Source: an archaeon (GTDB lineage Archaea; Aenigmatarchaeota; Aenigmatarchaeia; GW2011-AR5; GCA-2688965). Taken from it: 17,146 nt of DNA. The position numbers were made by a program, and so were the translations under genes. Shown here piece by piece: positions 13,111 through 17,146 of this stretch; positions within the stretch are counted from its first letter, which is position 1; each line of letters starts with the position of its first letter. The notes beneath the pieces were generated by a model. That model was not told the DNA's origin, searched no databases, and worked only from the letters and a program-made list of their open reading frames with translations. The stretch is taken from the NCBI GenBank assembly GCA_002688965.1, contig NZEE01000020.1, forward strand, positions 1-17,146. Direction: 5' to 3'.

Positions 13111-13377
13111 GTGGGTTGGAAGTATGAGATAGGTGGTCGAGAGGCCATTATAAAAAATAAAAACAAAGGGAATACAGACCTTATTAAAAAAAGAGATAAG
13201 GGTTGGCGGGTTTCTAAAAGGAATAATAAAAGGCATCACGAAGATATAGATATTGAAATTGAATATTTAAGGCTACAAGGACTTATAAGATGTATTGATT
13301 GTGATTTACCATATCCCCTTGAATTAACTAAATGTCCTCATTGTATTAAAAATAATAAACAAGATATAAAGGATTAA
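13111..13377 (+). CDS. Small basic protein with C-terminal zinc ribbon
   Basis: An 88-residue protein from GTG 13111, which has GAGAGG 7 nt upstream; TTG 13096 is the alternative. The first half is very basic (KKRDKGWRVSKRNNKRHH). The second holds CIDC and CPHC, 11 residues between pairs, a classic short zinc ribbon. The combination suggests nucleic-acid binding. It is probably the second gene of the 12712 unit. It ends 2 nt before the TATA box of the TBP gene. Confidence 0.6.
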   Translation: MGWKYEIGGREAIIKNKNKGNTDLIKKRDKGWRVSKRNNKRHHEDIDIEIEYLRLQGLIRCIDCDLPYPLELTKCPHCIKNNKQDIKD

Positions 13378-13379
13378 CA

Positions 13380-13389
13380 CTTAAATAGG
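13380..13389 (+). promoter_or_regulatory. TATA box for the TBP gene
   Basis: CTTAAATAGG, 31 nt upstream of ATG 13411. It and the polymerase gene box (14833-14842) share TTAAATAGG rather than the usual TTATATAGG, a possible promoter subclass. Confidence 0.7.
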
Positions 13390-13410
13390 TGATTAACTTT
13401 AACAGTAATT

Positions 13411-13968
13411 ATGGTTAAGATTGTAAATATAGTAGCAAGCACCAGATATGCAGGTAGTATTGATGTAAATGAAGTAGCAGATTTATTACATATAGATTAT
13501 GAACAAGAGCAATTTCCGGGCATGGTTTATCGAGTGGAGAACCCTAAAGTTTGCATTCTGTTATTCCGAAGTGGAAAAGCAGTAGCGACAGGTGCAAAAG
13601 ATGTTGAATCAATTACAGTTGCATTTAATATATTGAGAGATGAATTAGATAAACATGATTTTGAATTATGGCCTAAAGAATCCTGTGAAATAGTTACACA
13701 TAATATAGTTACTACTTGTGATATTAGTGATGTTATGGATGAGAACAAAATAAACCTATCTAATTTGATGATTTTATTGCCCTTTGAAAAAACGGAATAT
13801 GAACCAGAACAATTCCCCGGCCTTATATACAGAATTGATGAACCGAAAGTTGTTTATTTGATTTTTTCTAGCGGTAGGTGTGTTATTACAGGGTCTAAAG
13901 ACTTTGAAGAAGCCAAGGAAGCAGAATTGATTTTAAGAGATACTATTAAAGAAACGCTCTTTATTTAA
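13411..13968 (+). CDS. tbp: TATA-box-binding protein (TBP)
   Basis: A 185-residue protein with the two-repeat saddle fold of archaeal TBP. The repeats span about residues 1-90 and 95-180, each with a stirrup signature: EQFPGMVYR then LLFRSGK in the first, EQFPGLIYR then LIFSSGR in the second. The four DNA-kinking phenylalanines are present (F35, F52, F135, F152), as are asparagines of the NIV strands (N6, N98). Length matches cellular TBP. It should bind TATA boxes and recruit TFB and RNA polymerase; no TFB gene is in the window. Its own promoter carries a TATA box, so self-regulation is possible. Its 3' end overlaps the convergent leftward gene by 8 nt. Confidence 0.95.
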   Translation: MVKIVNIVASTRYAGSIDVNEVADLLHIDYEQEQFPGMVYRVENPKVCILLFRSGKAVATGAKDVESITVAFNILRDELDKHDFELWPKESCEIVTHNIVTTCDISDVMDENKINLSNLMILLPFEKTEYEPEQFPGLIYRIDEPKVVYLIFSSGRCVITGSKDFEEAKEAELILRDTIKETLFI

Positions 13969-14785
13969 GGTCACTTCTATACATTGAGTTATCCACATAT
14001 ATATCTTGGTCTTGAGCCAATAATTTCGATATACCATCTAAAATATCTTTATTATCATCATGTAAAAGCCCCTTGTGAAGTAATTTAACATTGCCCGATA
14101 TTGTAGTATCTGAATGCCCCCTATAAATATAAGGAGTTTTTAACAACTCATACCACATCAAACCATCCTCTCTTGTAAATATATAACACAAAATGAGATG
14201 TATCCACCGTTCTAATCCTATAACGCTTCTCCTTTTATTTCTGTATTCTAAATTTATAGGGTATATATTAGGGTCTAATCCTATTTCTGGCTTCTCTGGA
14301 TTGCCTGTCCACCTTAGATTCAATCTTCCTATCCATTCATTATCACCATCATAAATATATGCTGTTGCATTTCTTAACGCTATATCATGGAATGGCCCTG
14401 TCCAATACCCCCCATTTATTTCTTCACACGAAAACCCCTTTCTTCCGGTGGTTCTTGTTAAAACATGAACAGGGTCAGTATCTATTTCTATATAAAATAT
14501 CCTTCCATTAAAATTAATCCGATACATCCCCAAAAAATCCTCAAACACAAATCCCTCTCTCATAGGGTAATCATCCAAATAATTTCTATTGTATAACTTT
14601 AATCTATATTCTAATGCGCTCATTAAAAGGCTATATCTATCGGCATCTAATTTAACTCCTTCATTACCCATTAATTCTCCTGTTTTCTTTGTAAATTCTT
14701 CAGAAGCATATTTTATCCATTCAAAATGGTCATTAAAATGAATATCGGGAGAAAGGTAAGATTCCACCTTAGTTACTTTAATCAT
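13961..14785 (-). CDS. Unknown protein, leftward, convergent with TBP
   Basis: A 274-residue soluble protein. A helical N-terminal part is followed by a beta-rich core with TTGRKGFSCEEINGGYW and GRLNLRW, then a helical C-terminus. I do not recognise a family; the SCE...NATAYIYDG...GRLNLRW spacing looks like a conserved module and would be a good search seed. The ATG is 30 nt from a TATA box on the minus strand. It is divergent from the polymerase subunit gene and overlaps the end of the TBP gene, so its transcript could be antisense to tbp mRNA. Confidence 0.75.
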   Translation of the reverse strand: MIKVTKVESYLSPDIHFNDHFEWIKYASEEFTKKTGELMGNEGVKLDADRYSLLMSALEYRLKLYNRNYLDDYPMREGFVFEDFLGMYRINFNGRIFYIEIDTDPVHVLTRTTGRKGFSCEEINGGYWTGPFHDIALRNATAYIYDGDNEWIGRLNLRWTGNPEKPEIGLDPNIYPINLEYRNKRRSVIGLERWIHLILCYIFTREDGLMWYELLKTPYIYRGHSDTTISGNVKLLHKGLLHDDNKDILDGISKLLAQDQDIYVDNSMYRSDLK

Positions 14786-14805
14786 ATATTCCTATAAATC
14801 CTACC

Positions 14806-14815
14806 GTTATATAAA
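14806..14815 (-). promoter_or_regulatory. TATA box for the leftward gene at 14785
   Basis: On the minus strand this reads TTTATATAAC, first base 30 nt upstream of ATG 14785. It lies 17 nt from the box facing the opposite way at 14833-14842. Confidence 0.65.
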
Positions 14816-14832
14816 AATATCTATTGCACAGT

Positions 14833-14842
14833 ATTAAATAGG
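14833..14842 (+). promoter_or_regulatory. TATA box for the PolD small subunit gene
   Basis: ATTAAATAGG, first base exactly 30 nt upstream of ATG 14863. It forms a divergent pair with the box at 14806-14815. Confidence 0.75.
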
Positions 14843-14862
14843 TAATCTCCCAATTAACAAAT

Positions 14863-16131
14863 ATGGAGGTAATAAAGGACTCATGGGGTGCAGTAGCATC
14901 TGATTATTCCACAGATATTACCAAAGGTTCTTTAGTGGGTGAAACCAATCAAAAAGGAACAATTGATGATATTGTTAATTTATTCCATAATAGATATGAT
15001 AAACTCAAAAAAGTCATTAATAAACAATGCGGATTTAGAGAAAGCGGCACAATTAAGGAAATATATAAGGAAATGCGAAGAAATAAACAATACAATATTA
15101 TAGGTATAGTGGGAGAATCAAAGACTACTAAATCTGGCGGTAAATTGGTTGAAATTGAAGATTTAACAGACAGCATTAGGGTATTCGTCAGAAAACAAGA
15201 CCCCGCCTCTAAAACAATTGTGGTGGATGATGTAATAGGTGTTTCGGGTAAATTTGATAAGACGGGCGATATGTTCTGGGTTGATGAAGTCCGATTCCCA
15301 GATTTAGTTATGGGACACCAAAATAAAGGGGGCAAGGACTATGACCCCGTTTCAATCGCTTTCATTTCTGATATACATATGGGTAGTAAATATTTCTTAG
15401 AAGATACTTGGGATAAAATGATAAAATGGATGAATGAAGATACACTTGCAAAGAATATCAAATACCTTGTTCTGTCTGGTGATTGTGTTGATGGCGTAGG
15501 TGTATATCCCGGTCAAGAAAATAATTTGAGCATTCATAATGTATATGAACAATATGAATTTTGTGCAAGGAAATTAGATGAATTACCAGACCACATCACA
15601 CCAATCATATTACCGGGAAATCACGATGCGGTAAGGCCAGCCGAGCCACAACCTGTATTGGACCCCCTTATACAGCAAAGATTTAATTCTGCGGTTCATG
15701 TAGGGAATCCATGTAGGGCTATTTTAAGCGGCATTGATGTTCTTTCGTATCATGGTAAGGGAATGGATGATTTGATTCCTCAAATGGACCATGTTACTTA
15801 TGAAACATCTATTGAGGGGATGAAAGAGATGCTTAAAAAGAGGCATCTTGCCCCTATGTGGGGTGAAAGAAATGCACTTTCACCAGAAGAAGATGACCAA
15901 TTGGTTATTGAAACGCCACCAGATATTTTTGTTACAGGACATACACATAGTCATGGTTTTCAATGGTATAGGGGTGTTCCTTTGGTAGTATCTTCAACAA
16001 TGCAAGGTCAAACGGATTTTATGAATATGTTAGGCTATGCTTCACTAAAAGGACATTTAACACTTTATAATATTCAAAATAGAGAATCAAAAATTATATC
16101 TTTCCACGCTAATGATGATATTAATTTTTAG
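14863..16131 (+). CDS. DNA polymerase D small subunit (DP1-like)
   Basis: A 422-residue protein. An OB-fold region spans about residues 75-150. An Mre11-like phosphoesterase domain follows, with D170-x-H172, G206-D207, G252-N253-H254-D255, SYHGKG and TGHTHSHG. DP1-specific stretches are clear: VYPGQE, VYEQYEFCARKL, PGNHDAVRPAEPQP and STMQGQTDFMNMLGY. All metal ligands appear kept, so 3'-5' exonuclease activity is expected. It is shorter than many cellular DP1 proteins because the N-terminal region is reduced. The catalytic large subunit is not in the window, so this subunit may join an element-encoded DP2 elsewhere or the host's. Confidence 0.93.
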   Translation: MEVIKDSWGAVASDYSTDITKGSLVGETNQKGTIDDIVNLFHNRYDKLKKVINKQCGFRESGTIKEIYKEMRRNKQYNIIGIVGESKTTKSGGKLVEIEDLTDSIRVFVRKQDPASKTIVVDDVIGVSGKFDKTGDMFWVDEVRFPDLVMGHQNKGGKDYDPVSIAFISDIHMGSKYFLEDTWDKMIKWMNEDTLAKNIKYLVLSGDCVDGVGVYPGQENNLSIHNVYEQYEFCARKLDELPDHITPIILPGNHDAVRPAEPQPVLDPLIQQRFNSAVHVGNPCRAILSGIDVLSYHGKGMDDLIPQMDHVTYETSIEGMKEMLKKRHLAPMWGERNALSPEEDDQLVIETPPDIFVTGHTHSHGFQWYRGVPLVVSSTMQGQTDFMNMLGYASLKGHLTLYNIQNRESKIISFHANDDINF

Positions 16132-16152
16132 ACACATAGAAATATAAATAAG

Positions 16153-16162
16153 TTTATTAAGG
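16153..16162 (+). promoter_or_regulatory. TATA box for the 16195 gene
   Basis: TTTATTAAGG, 42 nt before ATG 16195, which has GAGG at 16184-16187 (7-nt spacing). The same 42-nt distance plus ribosome site occurs at 7673/7715. An ATG at 16182 (29 nt) would make only a 7-residue peptide. Confidence 0.55.
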
Positions 16163-16194
16163 TAATCCAACGGTATAAAAAATGAGGCATAACA

Positions 16195-16368
16195 ATGAAG
16201 GATAAAGATAAAGAGGGAGAAGTTTTGAATAGATTAAACGAAATCGAGAACCGATTAAGTAAGATAGAGCAAGTTTTAGGCACTCCTCCCCTAAAGAGAT
16301 ATGATTATAAGCCCGATACTAAGAAAAAAGATTCAAAAAATAATTTTGGCGTATTTAGAGGGGCTTGA
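16195..16368 (+). CDS. Small charged coiled-coil protein
   Basis: A 57-residue protein starting MKDKDKEGEVLNRLNEIENR, with a heptad-like helix over residues 8-28 and a basic tail (YDYKPDTKKKDSKNN). It starts at ATG 16195 with a GAGG Shine-Dalgarno 7 nt upstream. No family is recognised. The next gene's ATG is 2 nt after its TGA, so they form an operon of small proteins continuing to about 16747. Confidence 0.6.
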   Translation: MKDKDKEGEVLNRLNEIENRLSKIEQVLGTPPLKRYDYKPDTKKKDSKNNFGVFRGA

Positions 16369-16370
16369 AA

Positions 16371-16652
16371 ATGGAATCTTATTGGTGGGTAATTATCATA
16401 TCTAATATACTGTTTTTTTCAGCCCTGCTTTGGTTGAACCAATCGAGTCATAGGATGTTTAATGCACTTCTTGATTTATCCAATAAAAGGGGAGTTATGA
16501 TTATAGGCTTAGATGGGCGGATTAAAATGGTGGAGAATTTGATTGCAGGTGATTCGGTTTTAGATGATGAATTAGATAACAGTAGCCAAACTACTCTATA
16601 CGATGCGCCCCAGACATACTATGATGGGACTAATGGCCTTGAGGAAGAATGA
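16371..16652 (+). CDS. Small N-terminally anchored membrane protein
   Basis: A 93-residue protein with one hydrophobic segment at residues 5-22 (WWVIIISNILFFSALLWL), then a helical segment and an acidic, Asn/Thr-rich tail ending EEE. ATG 16371 is preferred to the TTG at 16365 that overlaps the upstream stop. It could be a virion membrane protein; nothing more can be said. The next small frame starts at its stop (ATGA). Confidence 0.6.
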   Translation: MESYWWVIIISNILFFSALLWLNQSSHRMFNALLDLSNKRGVMIIGLDGRIKMVENLIAGDSVLDDELDNSSQTTLYDAPQTYYDGTNGLEEE

Positions 16653-16747
16653 TGTTGGCGAATATTATTAAATTAATGGAAAGGGTTTTACTTTGGTGGA
16701 AGCACTTAAACATCAAAGCATTGGACTTTGAACAATATTGGAAATGA
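16649..16747 (+). CDS. Candidate 32-residue peptide
   Basis: MMLANIIKLMERVLLWWKHL and 12 more residues: an amphipathic, basic and Trp-rich helix, starting in an ATGA overlap with the upstream membrane protein. Coupling and composition favour a real membrane-active or membrane-associated peptide, but the frame is short enough to occur by chance. Confidence 0.4.
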   Translation: MMLANIIKLMERVLLWWKHLNIKALDFEQYWK

Positions 16748-16756
16748 CCCAATAGT

Positions 16757-16766
16757 ATTATAAAGG
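16757..16766 (+). promoter_or_regulatory. TATA box for the 16787 peptide gene
   Basis: ATTATAAAGG, 30 nt upstream of GTG 16787. An ATG at 16799, preceded by GGTGAGGGTG, is in the same frame. Confidence 0.5.
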
Positions 16767-16786
16767 TGTTTTATTAATCTAATAGT

Positions 16787-16888
16787 GTGGTGAGGGTGAT
16801 GACTCTAAGTTTAGGAATAGATATATTGTATAATATAGGGGTTCATTCTTCACTAATGCCTTATATGGGCGAATTTATAGGAGAGTAA
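16787..16888 (+). CDS. Candidate 33-residue protein
   Basis: A short frame containing MTLSLGIDILYNIGVHSSLM and ending EFIGE. GTG 16787 lies 30 nt from a TATA box, the window-wide rule; ATG 16799 is a later in-frame option. The next gene begins 4 nt after its stop, so it may act as a leader frame for it. No similarity is recognised. Confidence 0.4.
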   Translation: MVRVMTLSLGIDILYNIGVHSSLMPYMGEFIGE

Positions 16889-16892
16889 TGGT

Positions 16893-17146
16893 TTGCCATA
16901 TATTAGTAGGGAAGAAAGAGAAGCCTTAGATGAATTAGTGGCCGCATTGGTTACTGAATTAAGAAATGGAGATTTTAGAGGCAGACTTAATTATACCATT
17001 TCATCTGTTTTAGCGGGGTTATTAGAAGCAAACGGAACCTCTTATCGGTTGATTAATGATATGATAGGGGTTTTAGAATGTGCTAAAATTGAATTATATC
17101 GGAGAGTTGCAATACCTTATGAGGGTTCAAAGATAGAGGAAAATGG
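16893..17146 (+). CDS. Conserved small protein (LNYxI...YRRVxxPYE family), truncated by window end
   Basis: 84 residues are visible, with no stop before the edge. The start is a TTG at 16893 giving MPYISREEREALDELV; the ATG at 16888 is in another frame and gives only 13 residues. The pattern MPYI...RLNYTISSVL...LINDMIGVLECAKIELYRRV..PYE...IEENG matches a small family common in phages, archaea and candidate-phyla bacteria, whose members usually end soon after NGD. I believe it is catalogued as DUF6899, from memory only. Its biochemical role is unknown. The family match gives good support despite the TTG start. Confidence 0.75.
   Translation, partial: MPYISREEREALDELVAALVTELRNGDFRGRLNYTISSVLAGLLEANGTSYRLINDMIGVLECAKIELYRRVAIPYEGSKIEEN

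Noticed and set aside
14949..15335. A 128-residue leftward frame inside the PolD subunit gene.
   Set aside because: It lies wholly antisense to a gene with strong family motifs and has no start signals.

Overview
The window looks like part of an archaeal virus or virus-like extrachromosomal element. The evidence for an archaeal setting is direct. There is an intact TATA-binding protein (13411-13968) and a small subunit of the archaea-specific replicative polymerase PolD (14863-16131). Leading genes are preceded by an archaeal TATA box of the form TTTATATAGG, whose first base lies 29-31 nt upstream of the start codon, as expected for leaderless mRNAs. Genes inside operons use overlapping stop/start codons (TAATG, ATGA) or Shine-Dalgarno sites. 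The window is AT-rich by eye, with AGA/AGG and ATA codons common. Many very small Zn-finger and single-membrane-segment proteins, few recognisable families and tight packing suggest a virus or plasmid rather than a chromosome. A marine euryarchaeal or Thermoplasmatota-type host (for example Poseidoniales) is my guess from the TBP sequence style only. No capsid, terminase, integrase, tRNA, rRNA or CRISPR was recognised.

Layout. 1-130: a GC-rich patch with a repeated hairpin. 164-631: SprT-like Zn protease. 638-1588: three leftward genes (acidic protein, Zn-finger protein, holin-like membrane protein) with a repeat-rich, operator-like gap at 1206-1369. 1643-6719: one rightward operon of nine genes, launched from a palindromic TATA box that also faces the leftward membrane gene. 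6764-7672: coiled-coil and winged-helix protein. 7715-9542: a run of small unknown, Zn-finger and membrane proteins. 9552-12674: methyltransferase, metallophosphoesterase, beta-class DNA methyltransferase, an N-glycosylation-rich surface protein and a DEDDy exonuclease. 12712-13377: two small proteins. 13411-13968: TBP, tail-to-tail with an unknown leftward gene (13961-14785). 14863-16131: PolD small subunit. 16195-end: small genes, ending in a truncated conserved small family.

The most unusual system is in 2871-6719. Seven consecutive genes encode proteins with largely dissimilar bodies, yet all carry the same motif F-I-N-W-x(2,3)-[N/D]-P-[L/P]. It sits at the C-terminus in six and internally in the first; the preceding gene (1929-2867) ends in a weaker version (LINW). 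Codons vary synonymously in the core, so selection appears to act on the peptide. In some copies, however, the DNA is nearly identical while the bodies are not, which suggests that a C-terminal module has been copied between genes. I infer a shared docking or packaging tag that brings several proteins to one partner. The partner and function are unknown.

The second theme is control of transcription. The element encodes its own TBP and has a uniform promoter. Fitting that promoter corrects several start codons (164, 1175, 1588, 12712, 16787). The third theme is DNA metabolism: PolD exonuclease subunit, DnaQ-like exonuclease, two methyltransferases and a phosphoesterase.
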